Shown here in pieces: positions 1 to 9,862 of a stretch of 64,000 nucleotides of DNA (position 1 is the first letter of the stretch; each line of letters opens with the position of its first letter). The DNA is taken from positions 124,001-188,000 of the forward strand of contig CAWCEZ010000011.1 in the NCBI GenBank assembly GCA_963794745.1, given 5' to 3'. Source of the DNA: Fen-671 sp963794745. Lineage in GTDB: Bacteria > Actinomycetota > Acidimicrobiia > Acidimicrobiales > Palsa-688. Below the pieces are notes generated by a model. That model was not told where the DNA came from and did no database searches. It worked only from the letters and a program-made list of their open reading frames with translations. Both the position numbers and the translations under genes were made by a program.

Positions 1-984
1 TAAGTGGCGTGCGAGCCGTACACCGTCACGGCGACCAGGGCGAGGTACATGACCCCGATAGTGACCCGCTGCTGGGGCACTAGCGCGTAGTACAGGCGCG
101 AGGCCGGGCTATTGCGGTACCGCCACCTCCTCCACAGCTCGTAGCCACCGAGGATGAGGATGATCGGTATCACCGGGCTGGGGTAAAGGATCTCCCAGGC
201 AATAAGGCCGACCAGGCCTGCGAGCCAGATCGCAGGGTGCAGCGCCGCGGCCGCTCTGCCACCGTCGAGGGGCAGCATCGGCAGCAGGTTGAACATGTTC
301 ATGAAGAAACCGACAAAAGCCAGCGCCATCAAGAACTGCGAACCGGTCGCGTTCGCCCAAAAGCCCAGGACCACCGAGGCCGCGGTGCCGAACAACGGGC
401 CTGCTAGCCCAGACAGAGCCTCCTGGTAGGCGCTCCGCGGGCTTCCTTTCATCCCGACAAAAGCCCCCAGGAACGGGATAAAAAGTGGCGCTGTCGCCGG
501 GACGCCCTGGCGGCGCAGCTCTACCACATGGCCCATTTCGTGCACGAAGATCAAAAGCACGAAGCAGGCGGCAAAAGTCCATCCAAAAAACAGCGCGTAC
601 GCAGCGACCGAAACCAAGCATGGACAGCACTAGGCCGAGATATTTCAACTTGATCAGGAGGGCACCGAACTTGGCCAGGAACGCCACGATCGCTGCGAGG
701 GCCCCGACGATGCGCTCCCAAGCACGCCGCAGCGTGCTCTTCGGCTTCCCGTTACCACCGGGCCGGACCGCCCCGTTCCTCGTCGCCGGGGCCACCGGCA
801 CGGGAGCGTGCCCTATCGGCCAGGACGGCGCTGCATGACCGTTCGGCGGCTCCGGCCACCAATGGGCGGCCGGATCTCCTTGCGGCGCGCCGGGCGGGGC
901 CTCCTGCGACGGGGCAGCGGACGAGGGCCAACCCGGCTGGTCACCCTCCGGGGAAGCCCCCCATATCGGGCCGCTCAGTTCCAA
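1..984 (-). CDS. Site-2 protease (M50 family), frameshifted, truncated by window edge
   Basis: Membrane zinc metalloprotease of the M50 (site-2 protease-like) family. The first ~85 residues from the ATG at 984 are Pro/Ala-rich, followed by a hydrophobic segment. In a second frame a transmembrane stretch leads into the zinc motif HEMGH and later the motif NLLPMLPLDGG, whose Asp is the third zinc ligand of the family. The two halves join by a one-base shift near 611-622: frame 1 reads to LVLSML and frame 2 resumes at VSVAAYALFFGW. The protein continues past position 1, so its C-terminus is unseen. The substrate is unknown. The shift is either a sequencing error or a real inactivation. Confidence 0.8.
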
Positions 985-1129
985 TGTGCACCTGTTCGCA
1001 AGGCTGGCCGTACCACTCCTCCACGATACCGACCACCACCTGCCAGGCGCGTTGAGGCCCAGCGGCCCCTACGGCTGGCACCGTGCGCTTAGAGTTGCCC
1101 GGCCCCGCTCGTGCTGCTAGCCAGGAGGC

Positions 1130-2392
1130 ATGCCGCAGCTATTGCCTTTTGCTGGCCTGCGCCCCGGCCTGGCGGTCGTCGGCTCCGTGGACGTCGTGAT
1201 CTGCCCGCCGTACGACATCATCACCGAAGACGAACGCTTAGCCCTCTTGGCGCGCAGCCCCTACAACGTCGTGCGCGTGGAGCTGCCCGACGGGCAGTAC
1301 GCCGAAGCTGCCCGGCTTCTCCAAAGCTGGCAGATGGGCCGCGCCCTCGTCCGCGAAGACAGGCCGGCCCTCTACGGCTACCGGATGAGCTACGTGGCGC
1401 CCAACGGTGAGCCACGGCACACGCTCGGTGTGATCGGCGCGCTGGTGCTCGAGCCGCCCGGAAGAGGCATCCTGCCCCATGAGAACACGACGCCAAAAGC
1501 CAAGAGCGACCGCCTCGAGCTGATCCGGGCGACGCATGCCAATACCTCGCCGATCTGGTGCTTGTCCTCTGAGACAGGTCTCGCCGACGCTCTCGGCGCG
1601 GCGCCGACGGGCAAGCCCGAAGGCGGCGCCGGCATAACCAGCGCGCGCGACGACGACGGCACCGTGCACGAAATCTGGCCGGTTACCGACCCCGCTGTCC
1701 ACGCTGCGGTGGCAAAGTTGATCGCTGCCAGCCCATTGCTGGTCGCCGACGGGCACCACCGTTACGAGACGGCGCTCGCATACCAGGCCGAACGGAGAGC
1801 CGGGACCTCGGACGGCAGCGTTTCGGACGGCAGCGCTTCGGACGGGGGCGAAGGTGCAAAGGCAGGTGGCGCTGGCATCGAGCCTGGGTATGACGCAGTG
1901 CTCTCGTTGGTCGTGGAGCTCTCAGAACAGCAGCTCCAGGTAATGGCGATCCACCGTGTCGTATCGGGGCTGCCGGCCGGCTTTGACCTGGTCGCGGCGC
2001 CTCGCTGCCAGCTTTGTCCTGCAGGCTACGACCGCTGAAGGGCCCGAGCTCATCGCGGAAATGTCGCAGGTTCGGGCCTCGCGCTCGTAACGGCGTCCGG
2101 GTGCTGGCTCGCCGTCCCACGGGCCACAGGGCCGGCCGCCGGCTTCGAGCTCGACTCGAGCCGCATAGACGCCGCGCTTGGCGCCTTGCCCCCGCACAAC
2201 CTGGCTTACGAGCACGACGTCGCGCACGCCCTCAGGGCCGTAGGGACAGGCGAGGCGAACGCTGCGGTCTTCTGCCGGCCGGCGACTGTCTCCCAGATCG
2301 CCCGGACGGCGCACGGGGGCGCGCGAATGCCGCCCAAGACGACATTTTTCTGGCCGAAGCCACGTACCGGCATGGTCATGAGAGACTTCTGA
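1130..2392 (+). CDS. DUF1015 family protein, with a short out-of-frame segment
   Basis: Conserved DUF1015 protein of about 420 residues. Recognisable parts are the N-terminal VVICPPYDIIT, the HENTTPKAKSDRLELI block, the VADGHHRYETAL motif, and the C-terminal block MPPKTTFFWPKPRTG typical of the family. The first frame stops at 2036-2038, but the family sequence continues in another frame (AASFVLQATTAEGPELIAEM) from about 2000 to 2063. It then returns to the original frame (GSGLALVTASGCW onward) up to the stop at 2392. Two compensating indels about 70 bases apart explain this. Some DUF1015 homologues are linked to serine kinase activity; nothing here proves that function. Confidence 0.8.
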
Positions 2393-2549
2393 CCCGCTCG
2401 GCGGGCGCCCGGCCACCTGGAGAGGCGCCCTGCTCAGACATCGCCTGAAGGCTCAGGCTGCCCTTATGTTGTTTTCATGTCCGAGCACCAGACTCGCGAG
2501 TGCTAGCCGTAGCCATACCATGCTCCGGGAGCAAGGAGATGAGCTCAAG

Positions 2550-3340
2550 ATGAGCAATGACAACAACGATGCCGACGTCTATCAGTTCACCCCTCCCCCG
2601 CCACCTCCTGGTTCAGGTGCCCCTCGCAGGCCCCGTCGGTCGCGGCTGACAAAGACGGCTGCTGGTCTCGCAGTGATCCTTGGCGCAGGCGCAGGTGCTG
2701 CGGCGGTTGCTTCTGCCACGACCTCCTCCACCTCCACCCCGGCAGCGGCCAGCTCATCGACGACAACGACCACTCCGTCCACGACGCCCGGCAGGCACCG
2801 TGGCTTTTTTGGTGGCCCCGGCGGGCAAGGCGGCCCTGCAGCGTTCCGCGCGTTCCCGGCAAGGGTGGCGGCGGTGGCATGGGCGGTGGCTTCGGCGCCC
2901 CTGGCGGCTTTGGCGCCCCCGGTGGCTTTGGCGGCCTGAGCACGCTCGGCGGCTCCTTCGGCCCAGGCGGCGTTATCCACGGGTCCTACACGCTAAAAGG
3001 CCCTAACGGCGATTACGAGACGATCGACACTCAGTACGGCACGGCGGGGGCAGTGAGCGCGGGTTCGATCACGGTCACGAGCGCCGACGGGTTCAGCCAG
3101 ACGTACACTGTCGATTCGTCCACCGTCGTCAACGCCGATTCAAGCGGGATCACCTCGGTGAACAATGGCGACACCGTCACCATAACCGCGACAGTTAGCG
3201 GCAATACCGCTACGGCTCAAACGGTCGTCGACCTCACCCAAGTACAAGCCAACCGCAAGGCATGGGCGCCCGGCGCCTCGAAAGGCCCGGGTACCCCCCC
3301 GGTAGGCCCGACCACCACGACCGACCCGCCTGCCGCCTGA
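2550..3340 (+). CDS. Secreted or membrane-anchored Gly-rich protein with DUF5666-like domain (frameshifted)
   Basis: The ATG at 2550 follows a GGAG sequence. Residues ~1-30 are polar and Pro-rich and end in an Arg/Lys patch. A hydrophobic Ala/Gly segment follows (signal anchor), then a Thr/Ser linker and a Gly-rich FGGPGGQGGP stretch. A one-base shift near 2853-2860 moves the reading into a second frame with GGGFGAPGGFGAPGGFGG. That frame then carries a beta-rich domain (GPNGDYETIDTQYG, SADGFSQTYTVDSST, VNNGDTVTITATV) resembling DUF5666, and a Thr/Pro tail. It is probably an exported surface protein of unknown function. Confidence 0.6.
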
Positions 3341-3361
3341 TCCTGCCTGCCCCAGGGCCGT

Positions 3362-3404
3362 CAACCGCCTAGCCGAGCTCGGGCTCTTCCTGGCTAGGCG
3401 GTTG
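3362..3404 (+). terminator. Perfect 13-bp hairpin after the Gly-rich secreted protein
   Basis: CAACCGCCTAGCC (3362-3374) is exactly complementary to GGCTAGGCGGTTG (3392-3404), with a 17-base loop. It starts 21 bases after the stop of the upstream gene. There is no U-run, as is usual for high-GC actinobacterial terminators. Confidence 0.75.
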
Positions 3405-3569
3405 GCATGGCAAGCTTGCTGCGTTGTGCTCAACTGTGGCCCGCGACAACTCAGCAAATTCCAAAGGGAGATGGCTGGCTGGCTCCTGGCGGACGCGCCC
3501 CGCAGGGTGACCTTGGCGTTAAAACCCGGCCACGAACAAGCGTGATTGGGCTGCGGTAGCCTCGGGCGT

Positions 3570-4314
3570 ATGAGCCACGACTTGAAAGCTGAAACGATTA
3601 CCATCGCCGGCCACGGCGGCGACCAGATCGAGGCCTACCTCGCGCAACCCCTCGGTCAGGGGCCGTTCGGGGGGGTTGTCGTCATCCACCACATGCCCGG
3701 TTATGACCGCAGCAGCAAGGAGATCGCCCGCCGTTTTGCGGACGAGGGATATATCGCCCTGATGCCCAACCTCTACAGCCGTGAAGCACCAGGCGCAAGC
3801 CCCGACGACGCGGCCGCCACAGCGCGAGCCCAGGGCGGCGTGCCGGACGAACGCCTCGTGGGCGACGTGGACGGTGCGAGCAAGCACATAAAGTCACTTG
3901 CCTCCTCCAACGGCAAGGTAGCCACCATCGGCTACTGCTCGGGCGGTCGCCAGAGCTTTCCTCGCGGCCGTCTCGTTGCAGCTCGATGCCGCCGTCGACT
4001 GCTACGGGGCCGCCATCGTCAACCCAATGCCGGAGGGTTTCCCCGTCAAGATGAGCCCGTTGGTTGGAAAGGCCAATGACCTGTCCTGCCCGCTGCTTGG
4101 CCTGTTCGGCGAAGAGGACCAGCACCCTTCACCGGCGGAAGTCGCTGCTTTGGAAAAGGCCCTCGCCGAACACGGCAAGACCTATGAGTTCCACTCGTAC
4201 CCGGGCGCGGGGCACGCCTTTTTCTGCGTGGACCGCCCTTCGTTCCGCCCCGAGGCCGCCAACGACGGTTGGGAGCGGATCGGGAACTTCTTCGGCCGCT
4301 ACTTGGCCTCGTAG
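3570..4314 (+). CDS. Dienelactone hydrolase family protein (frameshifted)
   Basis: Alpha/beta hydrolase of the dienelactone hydrolase family, about 247 residues. The ATG at 3570 (MSHDLKAE) is chosen because homology begins there. Visible elements are GGVVVIHHMPGYD, the nucleophile elbow GYCSGGR with catalytic Cys, an Asp-containing LFGEEDQH loop, and the His motif PGAGHAFFC. The first frame ends in Arg-rich nonsense. The family sequence resumes as FLAAVSLQLDAAVDCYG after a one-base shift at about 3957-3960, where one extra T in CTTTCC would explain it. It probably hydrolyses a carboxylic ester or lactone; the physiological substrate is unknown. Confidence 0.8.
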
Positions 4315-4325
4315 GGACGGCAACG

Positions 4326-4599
4326 ATGTGCACTTACGAAACCGAGACGGTCGCAATAAGCGGCAGCGGGAAAGGCCCTTCCGGATGGTTCCCTCTTTCG
4401 TCCGCGACCGTCTATTTCGACCACCCCGTGCACGCGCCTGCCGAGCACACCGTGAATGTGGACTTCTTGAACCCGGGGCGCGGCCCGTCAGCCGCGTGTG
4501 GCCGTCGAGCTCGACCCTGCGTCGGCACTTGCACTCGCTCACGCGCTCCTGGCCGCGGTCGGCACCGCCGAGGCGTTCAGCGCGCCCGCCGAGCACTAA
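4326..4599 (+). CDS. DUF6295 family small protein (frameshifted)
   Basis: Small protein of ~90 residues starting MCTYETETVAISGSGKG, 11 bases after the hydrolase gene and likely co-transcribed. It contains the WFPLSSATVYFDHPVHAP and VNVDFLNPGRGPS blocks characteristic of DUF6295. An extra G near 4490-4496 pushes the frame off. The expected C-terminus (RVAVELDPASALALAHALLAAV) is found in the adjacent frame and ends at TAA 4597-4599. The function of the family is unknown. Confidence 0.65.
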
Positions 4600-4843
4600 C
4601 GCCGAATTTGCACACTTAGGAGAAGATCAGGTCTTCCTCATTCGAGGCTGAGGCGGGCAGGCAATTATCTATTACGGGACAAAGCAGTACTCTTCGGGCA
4701 CTCTGAAACTATTGGCCGGTTTCCTCCTCAACTACCTCGGGCCAGTGCCGACAGAGAATGCCAGAGGGGAATTGACTTCCCCACCATTCTCCCTAGAGCC
4801 AATCAGAGCCACCCCCCTCTCTGGGCTCTTAGGTGAGAATGGG
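4600..4843. other. Non-coding stretch between DUF6295 gene and SGNH lipoprotein gene
   Basis: No convincing coding sequence. It contains a small inverted repeat (AGAGCC ... GGGCTCT, about 4805-4830) that could end the plus-strand transcript. The local AT content is higher than in the flanking genes. Confidence 0.5.
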
Positions 4844-4880
4844 CCGCCTGCCAGCGGGTCCCTCGCCCGCCGGCAGGCGG
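4844..4880 (-). terminator. Hairpin terminator for the SGNH lipoprotein gene
   Basis: CCGCCTGCC (4844-4852) pairs with GGCAGGCGG (4872-4880). It lies 9 bases beyond the stop codon of the minus-strand SGNH gene. Confidence 0.65.
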
Positions 4881-4888
4881 TCTTCAAG

Positions 4889-5773
4889 TCAAAGCCAGCC
4901 GAACTTTTTCAACCTCGCGACGACAGCCTTGCCGAGCAGGTCGCCGCCTGCGCGCGTGATGTGGACGCCGTCAGGTGCCCTGAGGGCGACCTGTTCCCCG
5001 TCTGCGCCGGCTAGCGACCCTCTGTACTGGCCTTGCGGACCGCCGAGCAACCTCCAAGACGCCAAGTAGCTGACATCGGGCCGGTGGGCTAAGGCCTCTG
5101 CCCGGTAGACGGCGTTCAAGGTTGCCATGTCCGAGGAGAAACTCGGGCTCTGCATCGGGGGCATCCCTACCCAGAGCACCCTGGCGCCCGCGGCGACAGC
5201 CTCGTCCATCATCCTTGCCACCCGCTTGCCGTAGAACGCCGCCCAACCGGCCGAGCCGAACGCCAAGAAGCGGTCCGACGAGTAGTAGCTCTCGACGTCG
5301 TTGGCACCCAGGAAAACGACCACCGTCGCCGGGTGGTAGAGGCGGAGATCGACCAAGAGCTGGGCCGGCCAGTCATAGTAAGCCTGGTCGGCCAGGCCGG
5401 TGTCGCCTACGGCGGCCGCAATGAAGCGGGCCCGCCTGCCGGACAGCTCATCGCTCAGCCCCCACCCGAGGTCGATGCCGAGAGAATCACCGACTTCCAG
5501 GACAGGGCCGGCCGGCCGCGGGACCGTAGTTGTGGTCGTAGGAGGCGGCACCGTAGTCGTGGGCGGTGGCGCGGCGGGCTTATGCACCGGGCGTGCCGGC
5601 GAAAGTGCCGGGCCGGCAGCTGCCGCGCTCTCGGGCTGTTGGCCCCCGCAAGCGCTTAGCACCGGCCCCGCTAGCAGGACCGTCACGAGCGCCAAAAGGC
5701 CAGCACCAGGAGGGCCCCGCCTGGTGGGCCATGGCAAGGAAGGCATCGCTCTGCTTATGCCAAAAGGGGCCAA
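4889..5773 (-). CDS. Secreted SGNH/GDSL hydrolase lipoprotein (DUF459-like)
   Basis: About 294 residues. The N-terminus has a basic region, a hydrophobic core (LLALVTVLLAGPVL) and the lipobox LSAC, so the mature protein is probably lipid-anchored outside the membrane. A Pro/Thr linker (PPTTTVPPPTTTTTVP) follows. The catalytic domain then shows block I VLEVGDSLGIDLG (nucleophile Ser), block III GANDVE and block V DGVHITRAGG (Asp/His). It is likely an esterase or acyltransferase acting on a cell-envelope substrate. A start at the ATG for MPSLPWP, ten codons in, is an alternative. Confidence 0.8.
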   Translation of the reverse strand: MAPFGISRAMPSLPWPTRRGPPGAGLLALVTVLLAGPVLSACGGQQPESAAAAGPALSPARPVHKPAAPPPTTTVPPPTTTTTVPRPAGPVLEVGDSLGIDLGWGLSDELSGRRARFIAAAVGDTGLADQAYYDWPAQLLVDLRLYHPATVVVFLGANDVESYYSSDRFLAFGSAGWAAFYGKRVARMMDEAVAAGARVLWVGMPPMQSPSFSSDMATLNAVYRAEALAHRPDVSYLASWRLLGGPQGQYRGSLAGADGEQVALRAPDGVHITRAGGDLLGKAVVARLKKFGWL

Positions 5774-5945
5774 AGGGGTTGCGGGGAGCCCTCCCCGGCG
5801 TGTAACCTGTTCATGGAAGCGCTTACAAGTGTTTACCGGGCTGCAACATAACTGTTGCTTCCCCGAAACCTTCGGTCAGTAATTTACAAGGTGTCCCGCA
5901 GGATGCGGGGCAAGCCACCAGGGAACCCTCGCCCCTGGGATCGGG

Positions 5946-5987
5946 CCGGTCACGAGCCCTCGCCCCCCTTCCGGGGCTCGTGACCGG
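5946..5987 (-). terminator. Strong 14-bp hairpin overlapping the end of the upstream gene
   Basis: CCGGTCACGAGCCC (5946-5959) pairs perfectly with GGGCTCGTGACCGG (5974-5987). The stem includes the last codons and the stop of the minus-strand membrane-protein gene. It likely ends the LysM-BTAD regulator operon. Confidence 0.7.
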
Positions 5988-6651
5988 TACCGGGCACCTG
6001 TGCGGGAGCCCTATCTGCCGCCCCTGAGCCAACCGGTGCTCCTGCCTTGCGTGGTGCGCGCCAATCAGCGGAGAGCCGTAGGAAGCGCACCGCCATGACG
6101 AGCCCGCCGATCCCACTGATGAGCAGCGTCGGTACGACGACACAGGTGCACGCAAGGAGAACAAGCCCGACCAGCACGTGCTGGGTCAGGACGTAGACCG
6201 CCGACGCGACCGCCAGCAAGCCTGCAGCTGCCACGGCCGATGAGCCGAGCGCGGGCACGAACACGGGCCAGCTTTTGTAAAACCGGTACGGGTGAAGCTC
6301 CTCGGGGCCGCCAACCACGTGTGCCCGTAGCTGGCCCAGCGGGGTCGACCTACTGACCGACTCCAAGTAATGAGGGGTTACGGCGACGATGACCGGTCCC
6401 TCCCCGGTCAGCTCAATGGTGGCGGCTGAGGGCACGAACCCGCGCCCGCTCACGCGGATCTCGTGATGGCCGGGCGCCATTATTACGACGTGGCGCGTCC
6501 CGGTCCTGACCGAGAACTCGAGGTTTTCGTCGACGTCGACCTTGACGCGCTCCCAGCTCGCCCGCCACGACCTGAGCGGCAAGCCAAATCCGCAGCGGGC
6601 CCAACGCTCGCCCAGGGTGGCACACTCCCTGTAGAGCACCACTGCAGGCAC
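5950..6651 (-). CDS. Hypothetical membrane protein downstream of the LysM-BTAD regulator
   Basis: About 233 residues if translation starts at the GTG at 6651, four bases after the regulator stop (TGA 6658-6656). An ATG at 6750 would overlap the regulator extensively and is less likely. The N-terminal half holds a compact beta-rich region (GTRHVVIMAPGHHEIRVSG) reminiscent of PEGA-type surface modules. The C-terminal half has two hydrophobic segments (around VPALGSSAVAAAGLLAVASA and LVGLVLLACTCVVVPTLL), then a basic tail. I do not recognise the family. Its position suggests co-transcription with the regulator. Confidence 0.6.
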   Translation of the reverse strand: MPAVVLYRECATLGERWARCGFGLPLRSWRASWERVKVDVDENLEFSVRTGTRHVVIMAPGHHEIRVSGRGFVPSAATIELTGEGPVIVAVTPHYLESVSRSTPLGQLRAHVVGGPEELHPYRFYKSWPVFVPALGSSAVAAAGLLAVASAVYVLTQHVLVGLVLLACTCVVVPTLLISGIGGLVMAVRFLRLSADWRAPRKAGAPVGSGAADRAPAQVPGTGHEPRKGGEGS

Positions 6652-6655
6652 GGCC

Positions 6656-9600
6656 TCATGATAGGGCTGCGTGTTCGGTGTAGCTACGCCACACCTCGCG
6701 GCTCGCGTCCTGCGGTTCCTGCAGCGGGTGGAGCCGTTGTCGGAGCACAAGCATTAGCCGTCGGTAAACATCGTCGACCTTGGCGGGCCGCTCCGAACGC
6801 CCCAGCGCGTGCATCCAGAGGCGGAACAGTTCTTCCCGAGTCGGCTCCAGCTGGAGCCCTTTGCCTACCGCCCAAAGGACCGTTTCGAAATCGCCGACGT
6901 CCAGCGCAAGCTCGCCGAGCTCCTCGGCGGTGTCCACAACCCGGGCCGTCAGGGTCAGGTCCAGGTGCTCGCTGGCCACCCATTCGAAGAACTGGCTCGA
7001 CAGCGCCCCGCCGAACGGCTCTCCCCTAACGAGCTCGAGCGCCATGCGCAGAAGCCCCATCGCGTCAGGAGCCGATGCGAGGCGAGCTCTCGCCAGTAGG
7101 GCCTCGAAGCGGGCCAAGTCCGTAGTCACCTCTGCTACCAGACGGTAACCCTGCGCCGAATAGGCGAGGCGCTCCTGGCCGCGGGCGCCGTAACCAAGCA
7201 CGAGGCGGGCGCGCGAGACCACGTTCATAACGGTCTTGCGCTGCGGTCCTCCAAGGTTCTCCTTAGTGGCGTCGAGCGGCCACAGCGCGCCGGCCAGCTC
7301 ATCAGCATTGACGGGCCTGTCATGAGCGCCCATATAAGCGAGCATCGCGAGGGCCGCCATCCTGCGGGAGGGTTCGAGCGCGCTCATGTCGCCCCCGGCC
7401 ACTTCGACTGGCCCGAGCAGGCAAATCTCCACCTCGCCACGCTCCTGCGGGGCGAGGCTCGACCTGATGTCGATGACCCGTTCAGGTGCATCGGAGCTCC
7501 CGACGGGCTCATCGGTCGGGCGCCCCTCCCTGTCAGACGTCGCTCCCAGAGCCTCACTCAACAAGCCCACCTCCTCGGGGTCACATTCCAGCTTCAAATC
7601 GAACGACACCGGGCGTTCGTCTATCCGGCCGCTAAGTGACGCCTCTCCGCCTGGCCCGATGACCAGCCTCCACATCGCGTCGCCAAAGGGGCCGGCGCCC
7701 GCGACCACGGTCCCGCTGCGCTCAGGGACGGCGGCCTCCGCCAAGCACCGCAGCAGCTCTGCGTCGGCCCCCGGGAAGGCGATGGCCACATAGGGCGGGG
7801 CTTCGCAAGCAACAGCCCGCAAGACCGAAAGGGGTACAGAGCCCGCGAGTTCTTGACGCGCCGTCGATACTCGGTCCAGCATCTCGGCTAGGTCCATCGC
7901 GTCGTCGCCGGCGACCCTGTGCGCCCCCCTGAGGCGCCCGTCCAGCGAGCATTCCCCTATCAAGTACAGCGCGGCGAGCATTTCATCGGACCATGGTTGG
8001 CTGGACAGCTCCAATGCGATACGCGCCAGCGTGCCCTGAACCTGACGGCTCGGGCCGTCGACCGACAGCGACCCGGCGTGCTCGAGGTTGAACAGCAGGG
8101 CTCCGTCGGCGTCATTCCCGAGGCTCACCAGTGCCGGCCAAGCCGACCAGTGGTCGGCCCCGAGAACCCGCAGGTCCTCGAGGGTTACCTCAGCGTCGAG
8201 AAGTAGCTTCGTGCCGTCTTCGCTCGCCTCGAACCACCCGATGGGCCCCTTGACGGCGGGCGAAACAACGAGCTCGAGGCCCCGTTTACCAGCATGGACC
8301 AGCACTACCGACGGGGTGAGCCCGGTCTTGGCGCGGGAATGCTCTTCGACGAGGCCGCTCAGGTAACGCAGCCCCAGGTCAACCCAGCGCATCGCCTCTT
8401 CGCTGGCGATCGCCCGCGCGGCGCTCGACCGCTTGGACCGCAGGCTTGTTAGGCGCGATTAGACGACCTCGTCGGCGAGCGTGCAATTGCTCACGCCGCG
8501 ACCAGTCCAGCCGCCAGATGATCCCCGCGGCCGCGATCGCCGCCACGCCGGCAGCTGCGACCAGCTCTAAGTGGCTGTTGGCCGTGACGGTCTCTTCGGG
8601 CTCCATATGAGCCGTGGGCCTGGCCGCGGGAGCAACGTCGCTTGGCGGCGCGGGTGCCACTGCGCGCTTGGCAACAACGTGGCGCTGCCGGGACGGCCCC
8701 GACGTGAACCGCCGGGGCGGCGTGCTCGGCTGGCGCAGGGTGTTGGGCCAATGCGGCGTGGTGTGACAGCGGTGGCGCCGCAGAGCTCAGGGGCGCTGCC
8801 AAGGGCTCCCCTTCATGCCCGGTTGGCCTATGGCCCGCGTTGGCCTTTAGGACATTGCCCCCGCCGACCACCTGGGCACCGACCGCGTCCGCCGGCATCA
8901 CCAGCACCCAGCCCGGGTAAATCCAGTGGTCGTTCACCAGCGCGCGCCCGTCGGGCTGGACGCGGCCGAAATTGAGGGCCTCGATCTCGCTGTCCAACCG
9001 CCAGTCGCCGAGGTGCCTTGCGGCGAGCACCGATAGGCAGTCCCCCCGCTCCACGACGATAACCTTGGTACCCCTGCGCAGCCCGGCGAAGCCGTTGGCT
9101 TGGCTGGGTACCTCTTCGGGCTTGCCTGCGAACGCGGACGTCGCGGGAAGCTCGTGGTCGAGGAGGCCCGGGTGGGGGAAATGGCGACCGATCGCCGAAC
9201 TAGCCACGCTCTGCGGGGCTACGAGGTGGCGTGGCACCCGAGCGACAGCCAGTGCCGCGGGCCGGGGCGTCTTGAGCGGTTGGACGGCTGTAATTGGCGG
9301 GTGCGCAGGGACCGAAGCGCCGGCGAGCGCGGCCGTGCTGCCGATGGATGATGCGGCAACCGACGCCGCCGCCATGGCGTCCAGGGCCCTGCGCAATATC
9401 GGCAGGGTTACCGGGTGAACCTGCGCCAGCAAGCCGCGCTTGCCGCTCAGTGCAGCAAGCCCGTAGACCACGGTCGTGAGCAGCAGCCAGCCGGAGACGG
9501 CGGTCCCGAACACGCGGAGCCAGGCCGTGACAACCCGCTGCGGGCTGGTCGCTTGAAGCCACCTTGCGAAATGGGTGAGGTCGACTGTGCCGAGCACGGA

Positions 9601-9753
9601 GCCGGCGTTGACCAAGACGGCCAGTAGTACGACCTCGCAAATGAGGACGCCCACCGCGTCGAAGTAGCCGCGCTGTCTAGCTGACAACCGCCCTGAACCT
9701 CTCACGTGGCCGACCTTTCCGCCTACCTGGCCCACAAGGGCCTCGGGGTTCAA
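6656..9753 (-). CDS. Membrane-bound LysM-BTAD (SARP-like) regulator, two frameshifts
   Basis: Three overlapping reading segments make one ~1030-residue protein of the actinobacterial LysM-BTAD type. The N-terminus has two membrane segments (YFDAVGVLICEVVLLAVLV; AVSGWLLLTTVVYGLAAL). A LysM-like domain follows (VIVVERGDCLSVLAARHLGD ... YPGWVLVMP), then a His/Ala/Pro linker and a third membrane segment (LVAAAGVAAIAAAGIIW) with a basic stop-transfer. A long cytoplasmic region follows, with a C-terminal winged-helix (VEICLLGPVEVAGGD ... NADELAGALWP) plus bacterial transcriptional activator domain (EALLARARLASAP, EREELFRLWMHALG-type helices). Frame changes fall near 8675-8700 and 8405-8430. It probably couples an envelope signal to transcription. 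Confidence 0.75.
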
Positions 9754-9862
9754 AAGCTACTTCGGCGCGACCGGTCGACTACGCCCCTGTGCCGCATTTC
9801 ACGTCCGCTCCAGCCCCGATGGCTTCATCGACTGGTTTGCGACCTCGGCGGCCTTACGACCT

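Noticed and set aside
5774..5945. Possible small RNA between the SGNH and membrane-protein genes
   Set aside because: Only a short GCATCC-loop hairpin near 5894-5910 and no promoter signal; insufficient support.
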